Assembly: GCA_047621305.1 (NCBI GenBank)
Contig: JBLHNB010000017.1
Span: 7,055-71,054, forward strand
Length of the DNA stretch: 64,000 bases
Origin: Colwellia_A sp047621305
Lineage (GTDB): Bacteria > Pseudomonadota > Gammaproteobacteria > Enterobacterales > Alteromonadaceae
Direction of reading: 5' to 3'
Part shown: positions 1-9,015 of the stretch, piece by piece
Layout: each line of letters begins with the position of its first letter
Numbering within the stretch: the first letter of the stretch is position 1
Program-made: the position numbers and the translations under genes
Notes under the pieces: generated by a model
The model's database searches: none
Told to the model about the DNA's origin: nothing
Seen by the model: the letters and a program-made list of their open reading frames with translations, nothing else

Positions 1-1
1 A

Positions 2-52
2 CAGCTAGAGGCTGTGCTCTATAAAAATGCCTACAACTGGTACAAGTTTTAA
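2..52 (+). CDS. 3' end of a gene cut by the window edge (possibly an amidohydrolase)
   Basis: An open frame enters from the left edge and stops with TAA at 50-52, giving the C-terminal peptide QLEAVLYKNAYNWYKF. The ending (hydrophobic-Tyr-x-Asn-Ala, then an aromatic tail) is like the last helix of amidohydrolase-2 family metal-dependent hydrolases, but 16 residues are too few to be sure. It would be transcribed toward the Lrp-type regulator. The following 124 bases hold no other gene. Confidence 0.4.
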   Translation, partial: QLEAVLYKNAYNWYKF

Positions 53-176
53 ATACCCGCATTTAATACTTTCTACATCCAAACCATTACAAAGAATATA
101 TACTTTGCTTTACCTTAATTATTGAAATATTATTCTCAAATAATGCATCAAGTTGAAATATACAAAGATAATCGTC

Positions 177-635
177 ATGGATAAATTTGATAAAAAAATA
201 CTGCAGATATTACAAAAGGATTGTACGGCGCCAGTCAGTGACGTTGCCAGTCAAGTTGGACTTTCTACCACACCTTGTTGGCGGCGTATTCAAGCGATGG
301 AAAAGTCTGGCATTATCAAAGGTCGAGTTGCACTGGCAGATCCAGAAAAGCTGAATGTCGGTTTAACGGTATTTGTGACGATAAAAACCAATCAGCATAA
401 CCCTAATTGGTTAGCGGAATTTAGAGCAATAGCTGACGACTTCCCTGAAATCATCGAGTTTTATCGAATGAGTGGTGAAGTTGATTATTTACTGCGTGTC
501 GTCGTTCCGGATATGAAAGCCTACGATAGTTTCTACAAAAAACTGATCACTAGGGCAAGTTTTGCTGATATCAGCTCAAGTTTTGCTATGGAAGAAATTA
601 AATATACCACCGCCCTGCCCGTCGATTATCTCTAA
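177..635 (+). CDS. Lrp/AsnC family transcriptional regulator
   Basis: A DNA-binding regulator of the Lrp/AsnC family, usually responsive to an amino acid or related small molecule. From the ATG at 177 it is 152 residues, the family's normal size. The N-terminal 60 residues form the helix-turn-helix (start MDKFDKKILQ, then VSDVASQVGLSTTPCWRRI), and the rest is the alpha-beta ligand and oligomerisation domain, with the typical segment SGEVDYLLRVVVPDMKAYDSF. An upstream TTG at 153 would add eight residues outside the family pattern, so the ATG is preferred. It is convergent with the dehydratase/aldolase pair, which it may control; this is inference from position only. Confidence 0.88.
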   Translation: MDKFDKKILQILQKDCTAPVSDVASQVGLSTTPCWRRIQAMEKSGIIKGRVALADPEKLNVGLTVFVTIKTNQHNPNWLAEFRAIADDFPEIIEFYRMSGEVDYLLRVVVPDMKAYDSFYKKLITRASFADISSSFAMEEIKYTTALPVDYL

Positions 636-669
636 AAATAAAATGTCACAGATAAAAGCGCACAAACAT

Positions 670-697
670 AAAAGGATGACAAGTTGCCATCCTTTTT
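670..697. terminator. Bidirectional Rho-independent terminator
   Basis: AAAAGGATG at 670-678 pairs with CATCCTTTT at 688-696, with A and T runs on the two sides. It lies between the convergent Lrp-type gene and the dehydratase gene and can serve both strands. Confidence 0.7.
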
Positions 698-721
698 TAA
701 GTTAAAGTTAAAGATAAAGTG

Positions 722-1906
722 CTATTTTAACGATCTAACTGTCACGTGCGGAGAGCGCATAACAATTTCATCATTTAGCTCAATACCTAAGCCCGGCACT
801 TCAGATACTTGAAAAAAGCCGTCTACTGGTTGTGGATCTTGAATACACAATTCACGATTCCACGCTTTAGTGGCGTAAGTATGATGCTCATGAATTAAGA
901 AATTAGGAATAGCCGTTTCTAAATGTAACGATGCTGCCGTAGCAACTGGACCACCACAGACATGTGCTTGAATACGAATGTCATAAACGTCAGCATAATC
1001 ACATACTTTTTTCGCTTCGGTAAATCCGCCACATAAACCAACATCAGGTTGTAAAACATCAATACTTTGATCTTCAAAATAGGGTCTTACATCCCAACGG
1101 TGGTATAAACGTTCACCACCAGCAATAGGCACATTAACGCGATCAGATACTTTTTTATGTACTTTTGAATTCAAGTAATTAACCGGTTCTTCATACATCA
1201 TACAGCCAACTTCTTCGACTATCTCGCCCATTTGAATAGCAGATGCGGCCCCCATTAAAGAGTGAGACTCAAAGATAATATCAACGTCTTCACCCACAGC
1301 ATCACGAATAGCACGTAGTCTATTACCAAATAAACGCATTTGTGGCTTAGTAAACAACTTGGTACGGTCAAATGATGAACTACCATCAAGGTTATATACG
1401 ATAGGGTCAACTTTTACCGCATCATAACCTTCCGCAACTGCTTTTAAGGCTGCTTCAGCATACTCTTCAGGTTGGAATAATTTTTTTATTTCTTTATCCC
1501 AGTCAAACTGTAATTGGCTAGCATAAGTACGTAATTTATCATTTACTTTACCACCTAATAACTGATAAACAGGCACGCCTAATGCTTTTGCTTTTATATC
1601 CCACAGCGCCGTGTCAATAGCACTCATGGCAGAATATAAAACCGGACCGCCACCTAATCCCCAAAAACTCTCTCTGAGCATTCTTGACCATAACAGTTCG
1701 GTATTAAAAGGATTGAAACCAATTAAAACCGCCTCAGCAATTTCTTTTATCATCGCTGCGGCAGCACTGTGCCCCCAGTCATAGGCGAGACCCGCTTCAC
1801 CAACACCACTGATCCCTTCATCGGTGTGTATACGAATAAAAACGGGATTCCACGACGGACGTTTAGGGCATTCAATATCAAATATTTCTACGTGAGTAAT
1901 TTTCAT
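722..1906 (-). CDS. Mandelate racemase/muconate-lactonizing family (enolase superfamily) sugar-acid dehydratase
   Basis: A 394-residue enolase-superfamily protein, probably dehydrating an aldonic acid to a 2-keto-3-deoxy acid in the cytoplasm. The N-terminal capping domain runs to about residue 120 and the barrel follows. Visible catalytic-site candidates are K165-x-D167 on strand 2, E213 and H215 (FESHS), the E239-E240 pair (MYEEPVN), E265 (GGERLY), D288 (QPDVG) and H315 (AHVCGG). This pattern is like the galactonate/mannonate dehydratase branches rather than muconate cycloisomerase. It is the second gene of a two-gene operon, 23 bases after the class II aldolase. The exact substrate cannot be read from sequence. 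Confidence 0.82.
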   Translation of the reverse strand: MKITHVEIFDIECPKRPSWNPVFIRIHTDEGISGVGEAGLAYDWGHSAAAAMIKEIAEAVLIGFNPFNTELLWSRMLRESFWGLGGGPVLYSAMSAIDTALWDIKAKALGVPVYQLLGGKVNDKLRTYASQLQFDWDKEIKKLFQPEEYAEAALKAVAEGYDAVKVDPIVYNLDGSSSFDRTKLFTKPQMRLFGNRLRAIRDAVGEDVDIIFESHSLMGAASAIQMGEIVEEVGCMMYEEPVNYLNSKVHKKVSDRVNVPIAGGERLYHRWDVRPYFEDQSIDVLQPDVGLCGGFTEAKKVCDYADVYDIRIQAHVCGGPVATAASLHLETAIPNFLIHEHHTYATKAWNRELCIQDPQPVDGFFQVSEVPGLGIELNDEIVMRSPHVTVRSLK

Positions 1907-1929
1907 AATATGTTCTTTTTATTAGTAAA

Positions 1930-2700
1930 TTAATGAGCAAAGTCTGGATAAGCTTTATATACACGGCGCAACATCGCAGGCCATGCTTTTTGCCCTCCGG
2001 TTAAACCCGTGTGAACAATATTGGCTTGTGCCTTGATACCATCAACAATGCTTTGCGGTGCATAAATGGGTTTCATGCCTGTTGCCATTATGTGTAACTG
2101 CACTTGGCAGGCACGTGTTAAGTCATACATGTGCATAAAAGCATCACCAATAGTATCACCGACGGTTAATGCACCATGATTACGTAATAACATAAAATTA
2201 GTATTACCTAAGTCATTTTGCAAACGCAGTTTTTCATCTTCATTAACCGCTAGCCCTTCATAATTGTGATAACTCAAGGATGCCAAAGCAAACATAGCAT
2301 ATTGACTTAACGGCAGCAGCCCTTCTTCTAAACTCGCGACCGCAATGGTTTCATTGGTATGTAAATGAAAAACACATTGCTCTTTATGTCTAACTTGATG
2401 CACTGCGCTGTGAATGGTAAAACCAGCAGGGTTAATCTCAAAAGGACAATCTACATCAACGATATTGCCTTCAATATCTATTTTAACTAAATTAGAGGCG
2501 GTAATTTCGTCAAATGCCAAACCAAAAGCGTTAATTAATAAATGTTCCGTATCTGGAATTCGTGCTGAAACATGCGTATAAATAAGATCATCCCAACCCT
2601 GCATTACGATTAAACGATAACAAGCAGCAAGATCGATTCGAGCCTGCCACTCCTGCTCAGATACTTTATCTTTTAAATTAACCTGAGGAATTTCAAACAT
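1930..2700 (-). CDS. Class II aldolase/adducin family protein
   Basis: A 256-residue class II aldolase/adducin-fold protein, a zinc-dependent aldol-cleaving or related enzyme of sugar metabolism. The metal-site signature HLHTNETI (HxH plus following Glu) is present, followed by LLRNHGALTVG and the late His in DAFMHMYDLTRACQ. The ATG at 2700 (MFEIPQVNLK) is chosen because AGGGTTAGG lies just upstream; a further ATG at 2739 has no ribosome binding site and adds residues unlike the family. It is the promoter-proximal partner of the dehydratase gene, so the pair probably dehydrates then cleaves a sugar acid. Substrate unknown. Confidence 0.8.
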   Translation of the reverse strand: MFEIPQVNLKDKVSEQEWQARIDLAACYRLIVMQGWDDLIYTHVSARIPDTEHLLINAFGLAFDEITASNLVKIDIEGNIVDVDCPFEINPAGFTIHSAVHQVRHKEQCVFHLHTNETIAVASLEEGLLPLSQYAMFALASLSYHNYEGLAVNEDEKLRLQNDLGNTNFMLLRNHGALTVGDTIGDAFMHMYDLTRACQVQLHIMATGMKPIYAPQSIVDGIKAQANIVHTGLTGGQKAWPAMLRRVYKAYPDFAH

Positions 2701-2805
2701 GCCTAACCCTATTAAGTAAATTGTGTAACCATATGTCATTTTAATGCATCATAATACTCAAGCAAACGTTAATATCAATAATCAACATTAAATGACTTCA
2801 TTCTT

Positions 2806-3594
2806 ATGTGCATTCTGTTTTTAGCTTTACAACAACATCCAAAATATCCCGTGATTATTTGTGCCAATAGAGATGAATTTCATCAACGACCGACACAAAA
2901 AATGCATCAGTGGGATAAAACCAATATTCTGGCCGGAAAAGACTTACAAGCTGGCGGCACATGGCTAGGCTTAAATAGCAATGGCAGGTTCTCGGCATTA
3001 ACAAATTTTCGCCAACCTGCAACGTTCAATATTAATAAAAAGTCGCGTGGCGATTTAGTTTTACAGGCGCTGACAAATACTAACGATGATATGGCGAGCA
3101 CTTTAAAAACAACATATCAGCACTATAATGGTTTTAACTTAGTTTATGGCGCGCTCAATAACTTACATTGCTTCGATAGTATTAATAATCGCCACCATCA
3201 ATTAACATCAGGGGTTCATAGTATATGTAATGGCGCCTTAGATGATTTATGGCCTAAGATGCAATTAGGGCAGCAACAATTAACCGCTGTAATTACCGAA
3301 CATCAAAGCTCAAGCCAGCAGCCACTAAATATTGAGAAATTATTTAAAATTATGAGCAATGATACACAATCATTACCTGAATACTTACCAAAAACAGGGG
3401 TAAGTGATGATTGGGAACAAATGTTAAGTTCAATATTTATCGTCTCTGAAAAATATGGTACACGATCAACGGTGATCCTTACCTGTGACCTAGACAATAA
3501 TATCGAAGTGCATGAACAAAACTACGATAAGCAAGGTCAAAAAATCAATAAGCAACATTTTAAGCTGTCAGAACAATTTCAACGGTCCGAATAA
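2806..3594 (+). CDS. NRDE family protein (TANGO2-like)
   Basis: A 262-residue NRDE-domain protein. The diagnostic segment CANRDEF is at residues 25-31 after the start MCILFLALQQHPKYPV. The C-terminal half keeps the pattern IFVSEKYGTRSTVILTCD typical of the family. These proteins are related to eukaryotic TANGO2, implicated in lipid or haem-related metabolism; the bacterial role is not settled. The length is usual. It is divergent from the aldolase operon, with a promoter region of about 105 bases between the two starts, and is probably a single-gene unit. Confidence 0.85.
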   Translation: MCILFLALQQHPKYPVIICANRDEFHQRPTQKMHQWDKTNILAGKDLQAGGTWLGLNSNGRFSALTNFRQPATFNINKKSRGDLVLQALTNTNDDMASTLKTTYQHYNGFNLVYGALNNLHCFDSINNRHHQLTSGVHSICNGALDDLWPKMQLGQQQLTAVITEHQSSSQQPLNIEKLFKIMSNDTQSLPEYLPKTGVSDDWEQMLSSIFIVSEKYGTRSTVILTCDLDNNIEVHEQNYDKQGQKINKQHFKLSEQFQRSE

Positions 3595-3673
3595 TTTAAC
3601 CTCGTCGAACAATTTCTAATAAGCCCTAAAAAATCAATCAGTAACAAACAGTCCCAACAAATAAACTACGTTG

Positions 3674-3847
3674 CTAAAAAAACGCCCTTATAATCGCGCC
3701 AATGAGAAGAATAAAAACTAAGACGGGGAGTATTTTCGAGTATTTCGCTTGTTGTTCGCTATTTATAGGTTTACCAAAACGTTCGCCAAAGTAGACCATC
3801 AAAGCAACGCAGGCAAAAACAGCCAATAAAATGATAAGTAATGTCAT
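3674..3847 (-). CDS. Small two-helix membrane protein, 57 residues
   Basis: An open frame on the minus strand from ATG at 3847 to TAG at 3674. The product has two hydrophobic segments, residues 2-18 (TLLIILLAVFACVALMV) and 41-57 (PVLVFILLIGAIIRAFF), joined by a polar loop rich in Glu, Gln and Lys. This two-helix hairpin layout suggests a small inner-membrane protein. No strong ribosome binding site is seen. It fills a gap otherwise lacking a gene and is convergent with the NRDE gene. No function can be assigned; conservation in relatives would be the test. Confidence 0.55.
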   Translation of the reverse strand: MTLLIILLAVFACVALMVYFGERFGKPINSEQQAKYSKILPVLVFILLIGAIIRAFF

Positions 3848-3970
3848 AGTTAATGATTACATCTAGTTAACGATTTATTTGCTAAGTTACTAGAAAATAT
3901 CGAAAATAGCCAATCTATTGCGTATAATGGTTTATAGGCTATAAATACTTACGAAATAACGAAAGACATC

Positions 3971-5197
3971 ATGAATCATAGTAACGAATTTCTCGAGAAA
4001 CGTCGTTTTATTATCAAACTGGGTAAAGCTTTACATAAGTTTGGCACACCTGCTTATCGCTTAGAAGCTCACCTACAAGACGTTGCCGAATTTTTAGAAG
4101 TACAAGCTTGCTTTGTTATTACACCCACAGCAATGACGTTTGTTTTATCTGAAGATGATGAAAATCAAGAATATAACCATGTGGTTCGGGTAAAACCCGG
4201 CGAATTAGACCTAGGCTCTTTAGCTAGAGCAGATGAACTTGTCGATGAATTAAGATCAAAACAGCGAACACTACCTGAAGCAATTGAGCGCTTAGATGAG
4301 ATAGAAAATAAGCCTAACCCTTATGGTCGGATACTAACCTTTTTGGCTTTTGGTGCGTCCAGTGGCGCATTTTCTATGTTAATGCATACCAGTTGGAATG
4401 ACGTTATCTGGTCAACAATGATAGGTTTTGTTGTTTGCCTATTTACCTTTTGGGCCGAACGCTCTCGTCGTGTTACTGACATGCTTGAACCCGTTTCAGC
4501 GCTAACCGCAGCATTACTCGTATCTGCAGCTACCCTTATCGACCCCAGTATTAATGTGCCCTTAGTGATACTTTCTAGCATTATTGCTTTTATTCCTGGG
4601 CTTGCATTCACATTAGGGTTAGCAGAACTTGCTGCTCGAAATTTAATATCAGGAACAGCTCGTATAATGGATGCGATCATGACTCTGTTTAAATTATATT
4701 TTGGCGCGGTATTGGGCGTCGCTTTAGCCAAAATCATTTGGGGCGAAGTCGGCTTTATCCAACCAGAAACTACGCCTCTTTGGACGTCTTGGGTTGCGGT
4801 TACCACGCTTTCCTTTAGCTTAGTTATTTTATTTCGCGTACGTAAAAAAGATGCGCCATGGGGAATTATTTCTGGCTATATAGCCTTCGGCGCTAGTATT
4901 TGGGGAGCCATGTATTTAGGGATTGCTTTAGGCGCCTTTGTTGGTGCTTTGGCGTTGGGTTTATACAGCAATATATTTTCACGCCTGATGAATTTACCCT
5001 CTAGCATTGTAAAAATATTAGGACTGGTCGTTTTAGTTCCTGGTAGTAAAGTTTATATGGGCCTCAACAGTGCCATTTCAGGGCAAGTGATGTTAAATGC
5101 TACTGATGTAAGTTCTCAGGCTTTTTTGATATTTATGTCATTGGTAGGGGGACTGATTTTTTCTAATGTCATACTTCCACCACGAAAATCATTATAA
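3971..5197 (+). CDS. Threonine/serine exporter (ThrE-like) family membrane protein
   Basis: A 408-residue protein joining the two halves of the ThrE family: an N-terminal soluble part plus five-helix domain (DUF1212, about residues 10-250) and a C-terminal five-helix domain (DUF3815, about 270-405). The soluble part has the family features ALHKFGTPAYRLE and PTAMTF. Multiple hydrophobic segments such as SALTAALLVSAATL and LVVLVPGSKVYMGL are visible. The characterised relative exports threonine and serine by proton antiport. The next gene, a TetR regulator 15 bases downstream on the same strand, may control it. Confidence 0.85.
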   Translation: MNHSNEFLEKRRFIIKLGKALHKFGTPAYRLEAHLQDVAEFLEVQACFVITPTAMTFVLSEDDENQEYNHVVRVKPGELDLGSLARADELVDELRSKQRTLPEAIERLDEIENKPNPYGRILTFLAFGASSGAFSMLMHTSWNDVIWSTMIGFVVCLFTFWAERSRRVTDMLEPVSALTAALLVSAATLIDPSINVPLVILSSIIAFIPGLAFTLGLAELAARNLISGTARIMDAIMTLFKLYFGAVLGVALAKIIWGEVGFIQPETTPLWTSWVAVTTLSFSLVILFRVRKKDAPWGIISGYIAFGASIWGAMYLGIALGAFVGALALGLYSNIFSRLMNLPSSIVKILGLVVLVPGSKVYMGLNSAISGQVMLNATDVSSQAFLIFMSLVGGLIFSNVILPPRKSL

Positions 5198-5212
5198 AAA
5201 CAAGTAGTATAA

Positions 5213-5842
5213 ATGACAGATAAACCAACAAACATAATAAAAAAAAATCGCTATCACCATGGTGATTTACGCACATCATTATTAACAGCCGCAACAAAGA
5301 TGGTTAGCGAAGCAGGCATAGAATCCTTGTCTTTAAGAAAGCTCGCTGAACATGTTGGCGTATCAAGAACGGCTGCATATCATCACTTCAATGATAAAAA
5401 TGATTTACTTTGTTCCGTGGCCACACAAGGATTTATCCAATGGCAACAAGAGTGTGAAAGTATTTTTACGAAAAATGATATTTCAGACGTTAACAAATAT
5501 AGGCGCTTTGTTAATGGCTACATACGCTTTGCCATTAACAATCCATCTTTATATGAACTCATGTTTGGACGAGTTATCTGGAAGGATAATAAGAGTACGC
5601 AAACATTGCGTAGTGTTGCTTATCCGAGTTTCAATTATCAAGTTAAAATGACCAAACTTTGGCAAGAAAAAGGGCTTATGCCTCCAGGAGAAAATACCTT
5701 ACGTCTTGCTCAAGTCACTTGGGGGACATTACACGGACTTGCTCGGCTGATCATTGATGGTATCTACGGTGATGCTGAACATATTGATGATATGTGTGAA
5801 TGTATTGTTAATATATTTATGGCACATCAGAAAAATCAATAA
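5213..5842 (+). CDS. TetR family transcriptional regulator with WHG-type C-terminal domain
   Basis: A 209-residue TetR-type repressor. The helix-turn-helix spans about residues 17-64, with LSLRKLAEHVGVSRTAAYHHF as the recognition region. The ligand domain includes YELMFGRVIW, as in the TetR_C_33 (WHG) group. It starts 15 bases after the ThrE-like gene and is probably cotranscribed, which makes local control of the exporter plausible. The inducer is unknown. Confidence 0.88.
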   Translation: MTDKPTNIIKKNRYHHGDLRTSLLTAATKMVSEAGIESLSLRKLAEHVGVSRTAAYHHFNDKNDLLCSVATQGFIQWQQECESIFTKNDISDVNKYRRFVNGYIRFAINNPSLYELMFGRVIWKDNKSTQTLRSVAYPSFNYQVKMTKLWQEKGLMPPGENTLRLAQVTWGTLHGLARLIIDGIYGDAEHIDDMCECIVNIFMAHQKNQ

Positions 5843-5973
5843 CTCAAATTAACACTATAAGCTAGCAATTCATTGCACTAGCTATTACTATTTGCGCGTT
5901 TAACAATAATTACAATCAATTTTTCTCTATAGAACGATAGAGACTATCAATTGAACACGATGAGAATCATACA

Positions 5974-8040
5974 ATGAAAACATTAATAACAAGTGCACTA
6001 TGCTCTTCATTACTCTTAATTTCAGGGTGTAGTGAACAAAATGTACCAACAAGCACAGATAAAGAACAAGCCATGCAAAAGATACCTCTAACGTCAGGTA
6101 TCGATAAAGCAAACATGGATACCTCCGTTCGTGCTCAAGATAACTTTTACCAATATATCAATGGTAGTTGGTTAAAGAATACTGAAATCCCAGGTGATAA
6201 AACGGCCATTGGTTCATTCTATGATTTACGTGACGAAGCCGATGATAACGTAAAAGCTATCATTGAAGAGCTTTCTGCAACCCCAGATTTAAAAACAGGT
6301 AGTGATGAGCAAAAAGTAGCTGACTTATTTCGCTCGTACATGAATGTCGACGCGCGTGATGCTGTTGGTATCACGCCGATCCAATCAATTTTAAATGAAA
6401 TTAATACTATAAAAGATAAAAATGCTTTAGCGGCATTTTTTGGTAAATATCAAGCAGCTGGTGTTGGTAGCCCGTTGGCCTTTTATATCGATGTTGATGG
6501 GAAAGATTCAAGCCGTTATGCCACTCATATTTGGCAAAGTGGTTTAGGCTTGCCTGATAAAGATTATTACTTCAACGAAGCTGAACGTTTTGTAGAATTA
6601 CGTAATGGTTATGTTGTTCATATTAAAAACATGTACAAACTTGCGGGTTTAACAGACGGTGAAACGGCTGCAATGAACATTATGGCTTTAGAAACTAAAT
6701 TAGCTGATTTTCATTGGACTCGTGTTGAATCACGCGACAGCACAAAGACTTATAATAAGTTTGATGTGGCAAACTTAAATACTGTTACTGACGCTTTCAA
6801 CTGGAGTGCTTACCTTGAAGCTCAAGATGTTGCCAAACAAAAAGATATTATTTTAAACCAACCAAGTTTTATTAAAGGCTTTGGGGAAATCTTTGCAGCA
6901 ACATCACTTGAGAATTGGAAAGAATATTTAACTTTTCATACCTTAAGTAACTTCGCTGGTTCTTTAACAAGCGCCCTTGATAATGAAAACTTTGACTTTT
7001 ATTCCAAACAACTCAATGGTCGTAAAGAACAACGCCCCATGTGGAAACGAGGCGTTGCTGTAGTTAACGCTAATTTAGGCGAAGTAATTGGTAAGGTTTA
7101 TGTGGGTAGACACTTTACACCTGAAGCCAAATCACGGATGAGTCAATTAGTTGAAAACCTTCGTAGTTCATACGGTCATAGCATCGACGAACTTGAATGG
7201 ATGTCTGAAGATACTAAAAAAGCGGCACATGTTAAATTAGCGGCTTTTACACCAAAAATTGGTTATCCTGACAAATGGGAAGATTACAGTTCACTTGAAA
7301 TCAAAGCTGATGATTTAATTGGTAACATGATGCGCTCTGGCAACATTTCTCATCATAAAGATGTTGAGAAGTTAGGTGGGCCAATTCGTAAATGGGAATG
7401 GGGTATGACACCGCAAACGGTTAATGCTTATTATAACCCAACGGTAAACGAAATTGTTTTCCCTGCCGCCATTTTACAACCGCCTTTCTTTAATATGTCA
7501 GCAGATGATGCGGCTAACTACGGTGGTATTGGCGCAGTAATTGGTCATGAAATGGGTCATGGTTTTGATGATCAAGGCAGTAAATATGATGCTGAAGGTA
7601 ATCTTAAAAACTGGTGGACTGAAGCTGATTTAGCGGCATTTAAACTACGTGCCGATAATTTGGTCGCTCAATATGACGGTTACGCTGTTTATGACGATTT
7701 AAACGTTAATGGCGCCTTAACATTAGGTGAAAACATTGGTGACTTATCAGGTGTAACTATCGCTTACAAAGCCTATAAGGCATCATTAAATGGTCAAGAA
7801 GCTCCAGTGATCGACGGCTTAACCGGCAACCAACGTTTCTTTATGGGTTACGCTCAAATTTGGCGTGGTAAGTTAGTCGAAAAATCAATGCGTAACCGTG
7901 TTGCTACTGACCCTCATTCACCAGGAGAGTTTAGAGTATTAGGCATACTTTCAAATGTAGATGAATTCTATAAAGCATTCGATATTAAAGTAGGTGATGC
8001 GATGTACTTAGCACCAGATAAACGCGTTAAAATCTGGTAA
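5974..8040 (+). CDS. M13 family zinc metallopeptidase, lipoprotein (neprilysin/PepO-like)
   Basis: A 688-residue M13 endopeptidase that cleaves oligopeptides outside the cytoplasm. It begins with a lipoprotein signal ending in the lipobox LISGC (Cys at residue 19). The zinc site is H525-E526-x-x-H529 (VIGHEMGHGFDDQG), with the third ligand E586 and supporting D590 in GENIGDLSG. The substrate-orienting motif NAYYNPTVNEIVFPA and the conserved end (DVKVGDAMYL-like, then W) are present. Length matches the family. It has its own upstream region and a terminator, so it is probably monocistronic. Confidence 0.93.
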   Translation: MKTLITSALCSSLLLISGCSEQNVPTSTDKEQAMQKIPLTSGIDKANMDTSVRAQDNFYQYINGSWLKNTEIPGDKTAIGSFYDLRDEADDNVKAIIEELSATPDLKTGSDEQKVADLFRSYMNVDARDAVGITPIQSILNEINTIKDKNALAAFFGKYQAAGVGSPLAFYIDVDGKDSSRYATHIWQSGLGLPDKDYYFNEAERFVELRNGYVVHIKNMYKLAGLTDGETAAMNIMALETKLADFHWTRVESRDSTKTYNKFDVANLNTVTDAFNWSAYLEAQDVAKQKDIILNQPSFIKGFGEIFAATSLENWKEYLTFHTLSNFAGSLTSALDNENFDFYSKQLNGRKEQRPMWKRGVAVVNANLGEVIGKVYVGRHFTPEAKSRMSQLVENLRSSYGHSIDELEWMSEDTKKAAHVKLAAFTPKIGYPDKWEDYSSLEIKADDLIGNMMRSGNISHHKDVEKLGGPIRKWEWGMTPQTVNAYYNPTVNEIVFPAAILQPPFFNMSADDAANYGGIGAVIGHEMGHGFDDQGSKYDAEGNLKNWWTEADLAAFKLRADNLVAQYDGYAVYDDLNVNGALTLGENIGDLSGVTIAYKAYKASLNGQEAPVIDGLTGNQRFFMGYAQIWRGKLVEKSMRNRVATDPHSPGEFRVLGILSNVDEFYKAFDIKVGDAMYLAPDKRVKIW

Positions 8041-8057
8041 TCACGATAAGAACGACT

Positions 8058-8084
8058 AAAAAGGAGCCGATGGTTCCTTTTTTT
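8058..8084 (+). terminator. Rho-independent terminator after the M13 peptidase gene
   Basis: The stem AAAAAGGAGCC / GGTTCCTTTTT with a three-base loop is followed by a T run, 18 bases after the stop codon. Confidence 0.8.
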
Positions 8085-8246
8085 GTAGCTAAAATTCACG
8101 AATCTTTTAAAACAGCGTATTCCTAATATCTAGATGGAATTACTCCTATAATTATTTATTTGTTTGATTGATTGATTGTTTTGAAAAATAGCCTAACCTT
8201 TGGTAGATGTTTATATAATGCTATTTAAATTTACAAAATATATGTA

Positions 8247-8408
8247 ATACCAATTACATTAATTAAGTGACCTATCTTATACGTAGAAAAAAGTGATAAG
8301 TACAAGGCATTTATTTAACTAACTAGTTGTTCTAATTATTAAATAAATAACGCAGTAATTATTACTTTTAACAAGTAGAAATGGTCACTTAGTTTGTGTG
8401 ATTGGTAT
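8247..8408. repeat. MITE-like element with 26-base terminal inverted repeats
   Basis: The left end (8247-8272, beginning ATACCAATTACATTAATTAA) is matched in inverse orientation by 8383-8408 (ending TGTGTGATTGGTAT) at about 20 of 26 positions; the outer ATACCAAT and inner AAGTGACC blocks match exactly. A second inverted pair, ATTTATTTAA / TTAAATAAAT, lies inside. The 162-base unit encodes nothing and sits between a terminator and a small gene. It looks like a non-autonomous mobile element or a palindromic intergenic repeat. Confidence 0.55.
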
Positions 8409-8441
8409 AACAATATAAATAAAATAACACAGGGATATTTG

Positions 8442-8834
8442 ATGACTCATCGTTTAAGTTTTGCTGTAATTAATCAGCTTGACGATAATATTTTAGAAAT
8501 AATTATTGATAAAAACACTTTGGTTAGCATTGAGATGGTGGAAGAGTTTGATGATTATATAGAACAAAATTTTCAGCATAACGTTGGCATATTAGTTAAT
8601 AAAGTGAATGACTATAAATATCGTTTTGAAGCTAAATTGATGATCGGTTCCATGTATCTAATACAAGCGGTCGCTATTTTGAATTACCATCCAGCAGGCG
8701 TGTCAGATTCGCAAAAAATTGAACAAATACGTGTTTTAGACAACCTAAATACGAAGATGTTTTCAGGGTTAGAATTAGTTCGAGACCAAGCTATTGACTG
8801 GCTAGCAAAAGAGTTAAGCCCCGTTAATAGCTAA
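8442..8834 (+). CDS. Hypothetical protein, 130 residues (possibly STAS/SpoIIAA-like fold)
   Basis: The ATG at 8442 is preceded by AGGGA at a good distance, giving a 130-residue acidic soluble protein. An in-frame upstream start at 8394 would lie inside the inverted-repeat element and has no such site. The protein has no signal peptide or membrane segment. Alternating strands and helices, with FVAxx-like segments such as VGILVNKVNDYKYRFEA, recall small STAS/SpoIIAA-like proteins, but I see no diagnostic motif. No function is assigned. Its promoter may lie within or next to the repeat element. Confidence 0.6.
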   Translation: MTHRLSFAVINQLDDNILEIIIDKNTLVSIEMVEEFDDYIEQNFQHNVGILVNKVNDYKYRFEAKLMIGSMYLIQAVAILNYHPAGVSDSQKIEQIRVLDNLNTKMFSGLELVRDQAIDWLAKELSPVNS

Positions 8835-8864
8835 TCTTTATAGAACAACATCGACATACTAAAC

Positions 8865-8889
8865 AAAAAAGAGCCTATGGCTCTTTTTT
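8865..8889. terminator. Bidirectional terminator between the hypothetical gene and fimV
   Basis: AAAAAAGAGCC and GGCTCTTTTTT form a perfect 11-base stem around a TAT loop. A and T runs on both sides suit the convergent genes that flank it. Confidence 0.8.
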
Positions 8890-9015
8890 GTTTATATACC
8901 CATTGAAACAATGAATCGATGATTCTAAGACGGTATTAAATCTTGAGCTTGTAACCGATTGTAACTACCAATTTAAAATAAAGTCCTTTAACGCTCTTCG
9001 AACTCAATTTTACGA

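Noticed and set aside
4321..4806. 161-residue minus-strand open frame
   Set aside because: It is entirely antisense to the ThrE-like exporter, whose motifs and length are convincing.
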